Assembly: GCA_037043455.1 (NCBI GenBank)
Contig: JAWPHD010011470.1
Location: forward strand, 1-64,000
DNA length: 64,000 nt
Direction: 5' to 3'
Source: Cyrtodaria siliqua
Taxonomy: Eukaryota; Mollusca; Bivalvia; Adapedonta; Hiatellidae
Shown: piece by piece, positions 46,595-59,544 of the stretch
Position numbering within the stretch: the stretch's first letter is position 1
How the letters are laid out: every line of letters begins with the position of its first letter
Position numbers and translations under genes: made by a program
Notes under the pieces: model-generated
Database searches by the model: none
What the model saw: only the letters and a program-made list of their open reading frames with translations
Told to the model about the DNA's origin: nothing

Positions 46595-47536
46595 CAGTCC
46601 ACTCTTAGTAACTCAAACTCGCTTACTTCGAATTTCCGCTTAAGTCGAATTTTTGTCACGGTCCCAATTTTATTCCTTCTATTTTTATGCAATTTGACTT
46701 CTTTTAAGTCAAATTTGGACAAGTCAAATTATTCGCTAAGTCGAACTATATTTCTGGTCCCAAACAGGAATCTGTACAGTAATTTACACTCGCTAATTCG
46801 AAGTTCAATTGAAGTGCCGAATGCAAGTTTGATCAAACACAAGTCGCGTTGAAGTTGATTGTGAAGCAAACAAAAGGTGATAATTGCTGAGATGATTCGA
46901 CCTGTGACACAAATAATTAAATCATTGTGACATGTTTGTTAATTTATGTTCTTGTCTCTGATTTTCATGGTAAATTACAGCTTGTTATCGAGGTAGTTTG
47001 TTTACGATTATTGAAAACAAAAGCCGTCACGTGGGTTAAAACAATTGTAAGAATTATACTAATTTGACATGGACGAAACGTATAATTTGTGAAAATATTG
47101 TGTCATTTCTATGTTTTTAATAAAATATGAAATCATAAATATTTTGCTGATTTATTTAATTACCAAAATGTTTTCTTATACTGCTTTAACATGCTATGCC
47201 CGAATATACAAACTGACAAAATGAAAGTAGCATGTTGCAATTCAGGTCTCAGATTTGATCGTGGTAATATCAATCAGTAATTTATGTAATTGCATTTTCC
47301 TGTTTGATCTGAATGAAATTATAACAGTGAAGAAACATATTCATAAACATATACGAAGGAAGAAAACATGTATTTCATTAAAAGTTGACTAATATCGGTA
47401 ATATATATGTATAGTGTAAAACTGGTGGGTGGGGTAATAAAATTAAAGACGTCTGCCAAAATCATTTAATTCGAACTTCGGATAACTCAAACTTTTCTCC
47501 CAGTCCCTTCAAATTCGAGATACTGAGTGTGGACTG
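46595..47536. mobile_element. Tigger/pogo-like MITE with TA duplication
   Basis: The left end CAGTCCACTCTTAGTAACTC and the right end in inverted sense CAGTCCACACTCAGTATCTC match. TA flanks both (46593-46594, 47537-47538). The ends resemble Tigger/pogo termini (recollection). 942 bp, no transposase. Confidence 0.85.
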
Positions 47537-47538
47537 TA

Positions 47539-48880
47539 TATATGTTTTCTTAAATTTGATAAATTCGCAAATAGGTAGTAAGATTATGAGTAAGATTATG
47601 TAGTAAGATTATGCCTAACATAGCGCAGCACACATTCTCAAAAAAACTTACCTGGGCCATCATTACCTGCTTTCATTCTGTTGAATTTATAAGCTTGTTT
47701 GACAATTTTTCATGTTTTATGAAGATCGTCAGATAAAATGGCTCTTTTGTTTAGAGCATGATAGCTTTGTTTTTCATGTGAATGCCACCAAATGTGTACA
47801 GCAAGTAGAGTGATACATGCCCTCTTTGACCTCTTGTTTTGGTTAAGAACTCCCTAGCCATTAAAATCCGGTTTTCTAGGAATTTCTATGATTTTTGTTA
47901 TAAAAATATTTTTATTTCAAATTTTAGGAGGAATGCAACCAATGAGTATCATGTTATTTTACAAGTCCTTGCTGCTTAGATTAGTTGGTAAGTGCAGACT
48001 TTATTTCTCATAAACATACATTTAGCATTTGGGAGGTATACAGTACTGGTTCTATCCAGGAAAAATTGGATGTAGTTGAACAAATTTCGGGTATTTTTTG
48101 TGGAGTACCTGGACCTCAGGTCTGTCATATATCAAAATGTTCAGCATAGTTTGAAGTTTTTGGGATTCCAGGCATAAATTTTGAAATGTTGGTACTAACT
48201 TGGCAATTCAAGATGGTGTCCAAGATTGCCGCTTTTGTTTAGAAAACCTGATATAAAAGTGAACAATAAATGTAGGGATTGTTTTTCCCCCAAAACTTAG
48301 TAAATGGTAATAACACTAACAGATTATTTCATAGGAAGTAAAATAAAATTTTAAAAATGTTCGCCTTTTATAATATAGGGGTCAAACTATGACTACACAA
48401 AGGTTAGTACTGGGACAACAATTTTTGGTATAAAACACATTAGTATACACCAAAACAATTGTAAGAAAGAAATCTTTAAATAAATGATTTTAAATTTGAC
48501 CTAGGTCGAGGACATGCAGAGATATCCAAGATGGCATCCAAGATGGTGCCAAATTAGTATTTATTAATTACGCAAAATGTGATCATGTTCAAAAAACAAT
48601 AATTTAAGATATTTTATTTTAAATAAATCACACTTACTATGTCATAAGAAGTAAAATAAATAAAAAAATAAAATTTCCTAATCTAGGGGTCCAAATCTAG
48701 CTTAAAATGTCAATTTAGTGCAAAAAGTGATGGTTGACTAGACACAAGTTAGTATTGCGACAACTCTTTTTTTTTTTTATAACATTCATTATAATGAACT
48801 TAATCTATTGTAGGAAAAAGTGTTTTAAATAAATGATGTTAAATTTGACCTTTGTTGAGGACATACAGAGATATCCTAGA
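47539..48880. other. No gene recognised
   Basis: AT-rich. Two diverged direct copies of a segment including AAGATGG, AATAAATGATTT or AATAAATGATGT and AAATTTGACCT (about 48470-48500 and 48830-48850) indicate an old tandem repeat. Confidence 0.5.
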
Positions 48881-51800
48881 TGGCCAAGGGCCAGCAGAGC
48901 TTATGGGATGGTGTGTTGTCCGTTGTCCGTCCGTCCGTCCGTCGTCCGTCCGTTAACTTTTGCTTGTGTACACTCTAGAGGCCACATTTCTGATGCAATC
49001 ATCATGAAACTTTGTCAGAATGTTTGTCTCAATGAAATCTCGGTCAAGTTCGAAAATGGGTCATGTGGGGTCAAAAACTAATTATGTCTTGATCAAGTTC
49101 GGAAATGGGTCACATGAAGTTAAAAACTAGGTCACTAGGTCAAATATTGGAAAAACCTTGTGTACACTCTAGAGGCCATATTTTTTGAGCCGAGCTTGAT
49201 GCAACTTTGTCAGAATGTTTATCTTAATTGTTTGTCTCAATGAAATCTCGATCAAGTTCGAAAATGGGTCATGTGGGGTCAAAAACAAGGTCACTAGGTC
49301 AAATATTGGAAAAACCTTGTGTACACTCTAGAGGCCATATTTTTGACCCAAGCTTGATGCAACTTTGTCAGAATGTTTGTCTTAATTATATCTTGGTCAA
49401 GTTTGAAAATGGGTCACATGGGGTTAAAAACTAGGTCTCTAGGTCAAAAAAAAATACTTGAAAAACCTTGTGTACACTCTAGAAGCCGTATTTCTGACCC
49501 AATCTTGATGAAACTTTGTCAAAATGTTTGTCTTAATTATATCTTGGTCAAGTTCAAAAATGGGTCACATGGTGTTAAAAACTAGGTCACTAGGTCAAAC
49601 TTTGGAAAAACCGTGTGTACACTCTAGAGGCCATATTTTTGACCCGATCTTGATGAAACTTTGTCAGAATGTTTGTCTCAATGAAATCTCGGTCAAGTTC
49701 AAAAATGGGTCATGTGGGGTCAAAAACTAGGTCACTAGGTCAAATACTTGAAAAAACTTGTGTACACTCTAGAGGTCATATTTGTTACCCAATCTTGATG
49801 AAACTTTATCAAATTGTTTATCTTAATTATATCTTGATCAAGTTCGGAAATGGGTCACATGAAGTTAAAAACTAGGTCACTAGGTCAAATATTGGAAAAA
49901 CCTTGTGTACACTCTTAGAGGCCATATTTTTGATCCGAGCTTGATGCAACTTGTCAGAATGTTTATCTTAATTGTTTGTCTCAATGAAATCTCGGTCAAG
50001 TTCGAAAATGGGTCATGTGGGGTCAAAAACAAGGTCACTAGGTCAAATATTGGAAAAACCTTGTGTACACTCTAGAGGCCATATTTTAGACCCGAGCTTG
50101 ATGCAACTTTGTCAGAATGTTTGTCTTAATTATATCTTGGTCAAGTTTGAAAATGGGTCACATGGGGTTAAAAACTAGGTCACTAGGTCAAATACTTGAA
50201 AAACCTTGTGTACACTCTAGAAGCCGTATTTCTGACCCAATCTTGATGAAACTTTGTCAAAATGTTTGTCTTAATTTTATCTTAGTCAAGTTCAAAAATG
50301 GGTCACATGGTGTTAAAAACTAGGTCACTAGGTCAAACTTTGGAAAAACCGTGTGTACACTCTAGAGGCCATATTTTTGACCCGATCTTGATGAAACTTT
50401 GTCAGAATGTTTGTCTCAATGAAATCTCGGTCAAGTTCAAAAATGGGTCATTTGGGGTCAAAAACTAGGTCTCTAGGTCAAATACTTGAAAAAACTTGTG
50501 TACACTCTAGAGGTCATATTTGTTACCCAATCTTGATGAAACTTTGTCAAATTGTTTATCTTAATTATGTCTTGATCAAGTTCGGAAATGGGTCACATGA
50601 AGTTAAAAACTAGGTCACTAGGTCAAATATTGGAAAAACCTTGTGTACACTCTAGAGGCCATATTTTTTGAGCCGAGCTTGATGCAACTTTGTCAGAATG
50701 TTTATCTTAATTGTTTGTCTCAATGAAATCTCGATCAAGTTCGAAAATGGGTCATGTGGGGTCAAAAACAAGGTCACTAGGTCAAATATTGGAAAAACCT
50801 TGTGTACACTCTAGAGGCCATATTTTTGACCCAAGCTTGATGCAACTTTGTCAGAATGTTTGTCTTAATTATATCTTGGTCAAGTTTGAAAATGGGTCAC
50901 ATGGGGTTAAAAACTAGGTCTCTAGGTCAAATACTTGAAAAACCTTGTGTACACTCTAGAAGCCATATTTCTGACCCAATCTTGATGAAACTTTGTCAAA
51001 ATGTTTGTCTTAATTATATCTTGGTCAAGTTCAAAAATGGATCACATGGTGTTAAAAACTAGGTCACTAGGTCAAACTTTGGAAAAACCGTGTGTACACT
51101 CTAGAGGCCATATTTTTGACCCGATCTTTATGAAACTTTGTCAGAATGTTTGTCTCAATGAAATCTCGGTCAAGTTCAAAAATGGGTCATGTGGGGTCAA
51201 AAACTAGGTCACTAGGTCAAATACTTGAAAAAACTTGTGTACACTCTAGAGGTCATATTTGTTACCCAATCTTGATGAAACTTTGTCAAATTGTTTATCT
51301 TAATTATATCTTGATCAAGTTCGGAAATGGGTCACATGAAGTTAAAAACTAGGTCACAAGGTCAAATATTGGAAAAACCTTGTGTACACTCTAGAGGCCA
51401 TATTTTTGACCCGAGCTTGATGCAACTTTGTCAGAATGTTTGTCTTAATTATATCTTGGTCAAGTTCAAAAATGGATCACATGGTGTTAAAAACTAGGTC
51501 ACTCGGTCAAACTTTGGAAAAACCGTGTGTACACTCTAGAGGCCATATTTTTGACCCGATCTTGATGAAACTTTGTCAGAATGTTTGTCTCAATGAAATC
51601 TCGGTCAAGTTCAAAAATGGGTCATGTGGGGTAAAAAACTAGGTCACTAGGTCAAATACTTGAAAAAACTTGTGTACACTCTAGAGGTCATATTTGTTAC
51701 CCAATCTTGATGAAACTTTGTCAAATTGTTTATCTTAATTATATCTTGATCAAGTTCGGAAATGGGTCACATGAAATTAAAAACTAGGTCACTAGGTCAA

Positions 51801-53480
51801 ATACTTGAAAAACCTTGTGTACACTCTAGAAGCCGTATTTCTGACCCAATCTTGATGAAACTTTGTCAAAATGTTTGTCTTAATTATATCTTGGTCAAGT
51901 TCAAAAATGGGTCACATGGTGTTAAAAACTAGGTCACTAGGTCAAACTTTGGAAAAACCGTGTGTACACTCTAGAGGCCATATTTTTGACCCGATCTTGA
52001 TGCAATTTTGTCAGAATATTTGTCTCAATTATAGCTTGCTAAAGTTCGAAAATGGGTCATACATGGTCAAAAACTAGGTCACTAGGTCAAATACTTGAAA
52101 AACCTTGTGTACACTCTAGAGGCCATATTTCTGACCCGATCTTGATGAAACTTTGTCAAAATGTTTGACTTAATTTTATATTGGTCAAGTTCAAAAATGG
52201 GTCACATGGTGTTAAAAACTAGGTCACTAGGTCAAACTTTGGAAAAACCGTGTGTACACTCTAGAGGCCATATTTTTGACCCGATCTTGATGAAACTTTG
52301 TCAGAATGTTTATCTCAATGAAATCTCGGTCAAGTTAAGAAATGGGTCATTTGGGGTCAAAAACTAGGTCTCTAGGTCAAATACTTGAAAAAACTTGTGT
52401 ACACTCTAGAGGTCATATTTGTTACCCAATCTTGATGAAACTTTGTCAAATTGTTTATCTTAATTATGTCTTGATCAAGTTCGGAAATGGGTCACATGAA
52501 GTTAAAAACTAGGTCACTAGGTCAAATATTGGAAAAACCTTGTGTACACTCTAGAGGCCATATTTTTGAGCCGAGCTTGATGCAACTTTGTCAGAATGTT
52601 TATCTTAATTGTTTGTCTCAATGAAATCTCGATCAAGTTCGAAAATGGGTCATGTGGGGTCAAAAACAAGGTCACTAGGTCAGATATTGGAAAAACCTTG
52701 TGTACACTCTAGAGGCCATATTTTTGACCCAAGCTTGATGCAACTTTGTCAGAATGTTTGTCTTAATTATATCTTGGTCAAGTTTGAAAATGGGTCACAT
52801 GGGGTTAAAAACTAGGTCTCTAGGTCAAATACTTGAAAAACCTTGTGTACACTCTAGAAGCCATATTTCTGACCCAATCTTGATGAAACTTTGTCAAAAT
52901 GTTTGTCTTAATTATATCTTGGTCAAGTTCAAAAATGGATCACATGGTGTTAAAAACTAGGTCACTAGGTCAAACTTTGGAAAAACCGTGTGTACACTCT
53001 AGAGGCCATATTTTTGACCCGATCTTGATGAAACTTTGTCAGAATGTTTGTCTCAATGAAATCTCGGTCAAGTTCAAAAATGGGTCATGTGGGGTCAAAA
53101 ACTAGGTCACTAGGTCAAATACTTGAAAAAACCTGTGTACACTCTAGAGGTCATATTTGTTACCCAATCTTGATGAAACTTTGTCAAATTGTTTATCTTA
53201 ATTATATCTTGATCAAGTTCGGAAATGGGTCACATTAAAATTAAAAACTAGGTCACTAGGTCAAATATTGAAAAAACCTTGTGTACACTCTAGAGGCCAT
53301 ATTTTTGACCCGAGCTTGATGCAACTTTGTCAGAATGTTTGTCTTAATGTTTGTCTTAATTATATATTGGTCAAATTTGAAAATGGGTCACATGGGGTTA
53401 AAAACTAGGTCACTAGGTCAAATACTTGAAAAACCTTGTGTACACTCTAGAAGCCGTATTTCTGACCCAATCTTGATGAA
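48881..53480 (+). repeat. 145-bp satellite-like array, about 30 units, with head
   Basis: It starts with the Helitron-like head (GGCCAAGGGCCAGCAGAGC plus CCGT runs, 48884-48957). Units of 145 bp follow, each with GTGTACACTCTAGAGGCC, TTGATGAAACTTTGTCAG and GGTCACTAGGTCAAA. Some units have a 14-bp insertion (TATCTTAATTGTTT), and these recur with a period of about 739-744 bp (49228, 49972, 50711), which is five units plus 14. The array is therefore a higher-order repeat. 145 is 3x48+1, so frames rotate and the series of 68-codon ORFs is a by-product. Confidence 0.95.
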
Positions 53481-54356
53481 ACTTATATAATGAAAACTTG
53501 TAGCGGCTACTCCTCTGAAACTACTTGATGGATTTTCATGAAACTTCACAGGAATGTTGCTCTTGATGTCTAATTGATCCTAGCAAAATTTCAGGTCGGC
53601 CAGAAATTCAAGATGGCCGTCACAGCTAAAAATAAATTTTCAAAATACAAGTTTGTAGCGACTTCTTTTTGAAAACTATAAGTGATATTGATATGGGACT
53701 TTTTCTAAAATGATCAGCAAGACATGATGATGGTCTTTGTCAAAAATTGTTTTGATTCAACGTTAAACATTGCTGCCAGCGGCCATCTTTGTTTACATAT
53801 ATTTATATAGTAAAAACTTGTAGCAACTACTCCTTTGAAACTAATTGGCGGATTTTCATGAAACTTCACAGGAATGTTGCTCTTGATGTCTAATTGATCC
53901 TAGCAAAATTTCAGATCGGCCAGAAATTTAAGATGGCCGCCACAGCTAAAAATAGATTTTTAAAAAAGAAGTTTGTAGCTACTACGTCTTGAAAACTATA
54001 AGTGATATTGATATGGGACTTTTTGTAAAATGATAAGCATGACATGATGGTTATCAGACAAACATTATTTTGATTCGACGTTAAACATGGCTGCCAGTGG
54101 CCATCTTTGTTTACATAGAGTTATATAATGAAAACTTGTAGCGACAACTGCTCTGAAACTACTTGACGGATTTTCATGAAACTTCACAGGAATGTTGCTC
54201 TTGATGTCTAATTGATCCCAGCAAAATTTCAGGGTGGCCGGAAATTCAAGATGGCCGCCATGGCTAAAAATAAATTTTCAAAACACAAGTTTGTAGCGAC
54301 TACTTCCTGAAATCAAAATCAATCAGTAGAGCTTCAAGGTCATTGACATCTTGTTT
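53481..54356 (+). repeat. ~320-bp unit block ending in a Helitron-like tail
   Basis: It begins mid-unit at the sharp switch TGATGAAACTTATATAATGAAA (about 53475), where the 145-bp array joins the 320-bp family. About 2.6 units follow, then the tail CAGTAGAGCTTCAAGGTCAT and GACATCTTGTTT at about 54325-54356. Confidence 0.8.
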
Positions 54357-55490
54357 AATAAATATTCAAATTTTCGTAAATTTTATGTGCAGCCTGCTTT
54401 CAAGTTACGTAGGAACATTTTGTCTGTACCTTTATACATCTTTATTTACATTTTTGAAAAATACTTTGTTTTGTTATAAATATATATCCTAAAATCTTTT
54501 ATTTTATGCTTTATTTTTGTATATTTTCTCATGCACATTAATATAATAGAATGTATATTTTAAGAACATTCAACTCCCTTATATTGCAATAAAATTGTAT
54601 TTTAAATAGTCCAGTTTTCGGCGGTTTTGGTTTAAATTTCGATATTCTGGGCCAAAAGTAATGGCATTTTCAAATCTCTGATCCTTTAGGACTGTCTCTT
54701 TTGTAGCTCATGACACCTTTACATTTAAAGAAAAACTATAACGACTTCTGTTTTATTATATTTTAATCATAATTTAAAACTTCATAACTATTCCAAAAAT
54801 CAGCGATTTTAATTCATTTTGTGTTGATTTCCCCCCAAAATTTCAAGATTTATATATTTTATTCATTCCAAATATTTGTTTTCATGAACTTGTATGTAAC
54901 AGATAACTTTAAGGACTTTCAATCTCCTTATATTGTAATGAGAATTATATTTTTAGAAGTAATCCCGTTTTTAGTGATTTTGATTAAAATTTGCAACTTT
55001 TGGCTCAACATATCCCATTTTTTTCCAAATCTCTGATCCTTTAGAATTTTACCTATATCTCAGGACATCTTTAGATAAATGAAAACACTTTAAAACCTAC
55101 TATATTGTTTAATTGAAAGTGTCAATATTTTTTTATAAATTATTCCAAAAACGATCAATTTGTACGCTTTTTTTGCTGATTTCCCCCCAAAATGGCATTT
55201 AGCTGTCTACATTTTGTTCATTTCAAATATTATTTTTATTTACATGAATATAACGGCAACTTACAGAAGCTTCAGCTCCCTAATATTGCAATGATAATAA
55301 TATTTAAAAAATTATTCCAGTTTTTAGCGATTTTTCTTCAAATTTGGATGTTTTTGCCCAAAAATAATGTGTTAAGCTACCGTTTCAGAAAAACTATCCT
55401 GGCTATTTCTTATTTATTAAGATAGATCTAAAAGGTTATATCAACTAGAATTTGCCAGCTGAGTTGGTACCGAAAGTTGAGCAGCACACG
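54357..55490. repeat. Old degenerate ~354-bp tandem repeat
   Basis: Three diverged units aligned at CAGTTTTCGGCGGTTTTGG (about 54612), CCCGTTTTTAGTGATTTTG (54964) and CCAGTTTTTAGCGATTTTT (55317). The first two share CAAATCTCTGATCCTTTAG. Very AT-rich, no gene. Confidence 0.7.
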
Positions 55491-56334
55491 GCCTACTATA
55501 AGTGATATTGATATGGGACTTTTTCTAAAATCATCAGCATGACATGTTGTTGGTCCTTGTCGAAAATCGTTTTGATTCGATGTTAAACATGGCTGTCAGC
55601 GGTCATCTTAGTTTACATGGAGTTATCTAGTAAAAACTTGTAGCGACTACTCCTCTGTAACTACTCAACGGCTTTTCATGAAACTTCACAGGAATGTTGC
55701 TCTTGATGTCTCATTGATCCCAGCAAAATTTCAGGGCGGCCGGAAATTCAAGATGGCCGCCATGGCTAAAAATAGATTTTCAAAATACAAGTTTGTAGCG
55801 ACTACTTCTTGAAAACTATAAGTGATATTGATATGGTACTTTTTCTAAAATGATCCGTATGACATCAGCGACCATCTTTGTTTACATAGAGTCATATAAT
55901 GAAAACTTGATTTTTATGAAACTTCACAGGAATGCTGATCTAGCTTTCAAAAACCTATCAGTAGAGCTTCAAGGTCATTGACCTCTTGTTTTTTTCTTAA
56001 TTTTTTTTTTTTTTTTGATTTTTTCTTTGATTTTGTTTTGTTTGTTTTTTTAGCTCTATGTTGGACCAGTCGGATCAGTAACAGCGGTATTATGGCTCTT
56101 GATTTAGTTAAAAATGCTATATTTTGCCTTGTTAATACGGTAGGGCCTTCATTTTTCATCTGATCTTTACCAAACTTTACCAGATTTTTTAGTTATGGCC
56201 CTTGATTTAGTCAAAAAGCTGTTTTTTGCCCGAAACTTTCAAAAAAACGTAAATGGCAGTCACTCGCTTCATTGATGTTATAAGAGCCATATTAGCCAGT
56301 AGAGCGTCCACAGGCCCTCTTGGGCCTCTTGTTT
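55491..56334 (+). mobile_element. Two partial Helitron-like elements
   Basis: 55495-55991 is a partial 320-bp-family element with tail CAGTAGAGCTTCAAGGTCAT. 56050-56334 starts TTAGCTCTATGTTGGACCAG and ends in the CAGTAGAGCGTCCACAGG/hairpin tail. They are separated by a T-rich run (about 55984-56050). Confidence 0.65.
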
Positions 56335-57180
56335 ATTCGATCTTTACCAATCTTTACCAGATTGTTAATGTCAATGAAAGCTCGGAGAAGTTCGAAAAAC
56401 ACCAGATCAGACCAGTTATAGCGGAGTTATAGTCCTTGATTTAGTTAAAAATTCTATATTTTGCCTCGTATAGATGATAGGACCTCCAATTTTCATTCGA
56501 TCTTTACCAAACTTTACCAGATTGTTAGTGTCAATAAAAGCTCGGATACCGTCGAAAATCAACCAGATCGGACCAGTAACAGCTGAGATATGGCCCTTGA
56601 TTTAGTTAAAAATGCTATATTTGCCTCGTTAAGACGATAGGGCCTTCATTTTTCATCTGATCTTTACCAAACTTTAACAGATTGTTAATGTCAATGAAAG
56701 CTCGGACATTCAAAAACCAGCCATATCGGACTAGTAACAGCGCAGTTATGGCCCTTGATTTAGTTAAAAATTCACAATTTTGCCTCGTTAAGATGAAAAG
56801 GCCTTCATTTTTCATCCGATCTTTACCAAACTTTAACAGATTGTTAATGTCAATGAAAGCTCAGACAAGTTCCAAAACCAGCCAGATCTGACCAGTAACA
56901 GCGCATTTATGGCCCTTGATTTAGTTAAAAATTCTATATTTTGCCTCGTTAAGATGATAGGGCATTCATTTTTCATCCGATCTTTAATAAATTTTACCAG
57001 ATTGTTAATGTCAATAAAAACTCGGACAAGTTAAAAAACAAGCCAAATCGGACCAGTAGCAACGAAGGTATGGCCCTTGATTTCGTTAAATATGCTATAT
57101 TTTGCCTTAAGTCCTTCATTTTTCATCTGATCTTTACCAAACTTTACTAGATTTTTTGTTCTTTTATTCTTTTTATATTT
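56335..57180 (+). repeat. ~160-bp tandem repeat, about five units
   Basis: GATCTTTACC recurs at about 56499, 56659, 56818, 56979 and 57129 with GACCAGTAACAGCG and GGCCCTTGATTTAGTTAAAA in each unit. From memory, pearl elements of bivalves carry core repeats of about this length. Confidence 0.85.
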
Positions 57181-58126
57181 CTTTATTTCGTTGATTTTTT
57201 TTTTAATATTTATTTTTTTGATTGATTTTTTAGCTCGACTGATCAGAGATCAGCAGAGCTTATGCCGTGGTGCGGCGCCCGTCTGTCCGTCAGTCTGTCT
57301 GTCTGTCTGTCTGTCTGTCAGTAAACTTTTATTTGTAGCGACTACTTCTCTGAAACTACTGGATGGATATTCATGAAACTTTACAGAAATGTTGCCCATG
57401 AAGTCTAGTTGATCCTAGCAAAAATTCATGTTGATGTGAAATCCAAGATGGCCACCAAAGCTAAAAATAGATTTTTAAAATACAAGTTTGTAGCGACTAC
57501 TTCTTGAAAACTATAAGTGATATTGATATGGGACTTTTTCTAAATGATCAGCATGACATGATGTTGGTCCTTGTCAAAAATCATTTTGATTCAACGTTAA
57601 ACATGGCTGCCAGCGGCCATCTTTGTTTACATGGAGTTATGTAGTGAAAACTTGTAGCGACTACTCCTCTGAAACTACTTGGCGGATTTTCATGAAACTT
57701 TACAGGAATGTTGCTCTTGGTGTCTTTTTGATCCTAGCAAAATTTCAGGTCGGCCAGAAATTCAAGATGGCTGCCACGGCTAAAAATAGATTTTAAAATA
57801 CAAGTTTGTAGCGACTACTTCTTGAAAACTCTTAGTGATATTGATATGGGACTTTTTCTAAAATCATCCACATGACATGATGTTGGTCCTTGTTAAAAAT
57901 CGTTTTGATTAGATGTTAAACATGGCCGCCAGCGGCCATCTTTGTTTACATAGAGTTATATAGTAAAAACTTGTAGCGATTACTCCTCCGAAACTACTTG
58001 GCGGATTTTCATGAAACTTTACAGGAATGTTGCTCTTAATGTCTAATTGATCCTAGCAAAATATCAGATCAGCCAGAAATTCAGGATGGCCGCCACAGCT
58101 AAAAATAGATTTTTAAAAAATAAGTA

Positions 58127-59544
58127 CCGTATTTTACCTTGTATAGTACGCACCCGTGTATAGTACGCACCCCCCTCTCGGAGGTCAAAACTGGGGTAAA
58201 AAAGTTGTTTCCGTGTATAATACGCATCAAAATATTATGCTTTCTATTTCAGATAAAGGTGAAGTCATTTGTTAAGAAACATGAACAGAAGAAGCTTTTC
58301 ATTTTCATTTGTATTTAACGCATATTCAGACTGTGATGTATTGTAGTAATAGTGGTAAAATAAACTAGTGGGAGGGGTGTGGGTGTGTTTATTTATTTGT
58401 GTTGACAGTAGTTTTCCTAGATGAACCATTCAACGAAAAAAAAAAAAAAATCACGATCGAGATAATTAGCGTACAAAAGAAAATATAATTACTTCAATCA
58501 TTAATTGCCAATCTTCAGGGGAGTACCTATCTTGTATCATCTCATCAAAAAGCCAATTATAATGCCGCAGATAATTGTCCGTAATCCGATAATTACATCT
58601 ACTAAAACGCAACAAAGTCGTTGGTTACCGCAGGGCTTTATATGACATAAAAAGCCCTGGTTACCGTAATCCATTACGCCGATTATTCTAACATTGTGTA
58701 TTCACGGGAACCAGAGTTTATCATAAGTGAATCAGATGGGTAACGCGTGATCAGTTACCTGTACCACATGGCTAAATCTGGTAAAGGTCACACGGCGTGT
58801 CAAAGTGCATCCTCAGAAATAGTCGATACTCGCGGCAACTTCAAAGGATTATAAAAATAGAATAACACATTCTACCCATGTTTATAATGTGTCAAAACTG
58901 CAGCCGAGGTGCGATATTGTTTGACCCAATTATCAATCATCAAATGTGTACCGGTAAGCATGTTTTCACAAGCATTATTGAATAATTGCCATTTCAAAGT
59001 AGGGTGATTCTGCCTTTCTACGCCGTCTAAAATATATGTATTTCAAAATAAAGCAAAAACTTCATTAATTTTTTATAAAATATTAAATAAAATCCTATAA
59101 ATATAAGAATAGAATAGAACTGTAACAATATTCCATGTACCAGTCTAATGTCTAAACAGCTGGAAGTCACGTGATATTACGTCACGCGATATAAACAACA
59201 AAATGGAAGGACGATTTTTCACGCAATTTATTGAAGTTTTACAACAAACATGCACACATTTACACAAAAACAAGCATCTTAATACACTTTATTCATTTTT
59301 AATTCGAATTAAGTCAATATATTAGTTATATGAAGCGAGTAATTTACGAAAAAAATGTGTATTATCGGTATTCACAATTTTCTGTCTCGACGTCTGTTCG
59401 TCGTCAAGGTTTTTCTTCCTAGATTTCGATTTTCTGCAAGAGAAAAAAAAGTTATTTTTATTGTTTCCTTATATTGTACGCACCCCCCTTTCGAGAACCG
59501 TAAAAGTGGTCAAAAAAGTGCGTACTATACAAGGTAAAATACGG
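58127..59544. mobile_element. Mariner-like non-autonomous element with TA duplication
   Basis: CCGTATTTTACCTTGTATAG at the left and its inverted copy at the right, extending 27 bp (to GTACGCAC). TA is at 58125-58126 and 59545-59546. A second GTATAGTACGCACCCCCC lies just inside, and the right side carries GTACGCACCCCCCTTTCGAG. 1.4 kb, no transposase ORF seen. Confidence 0.88.
58631..58658. mobile_element. 28-bp bare-TIR hAT remnant with 8-bp duplication
   Basis: CAGGGCTTTATATGAC followed directly by ATAAAAAGCCCT, with GGTTACCG on both sides (58623-58630, 58659-58666). It has the same ends as the element at 30975-32464 with all interior gone. Confidence 0.75.

Noticed and set aside
49228..53238. 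Series of overlapping 68-codon ORFs
   Set aside because: They repeat every 145 bp, which is not a multiple of three, so consecutive ORFs are in rotating frames of the same repeat. They are by-products of the array, not genes.
48960..53480. Possible CRISPR-like array
   Set aside because: The units are contiguous with no unique spacers, are 145 bp long, and lie in eukaryotic-type DNA.
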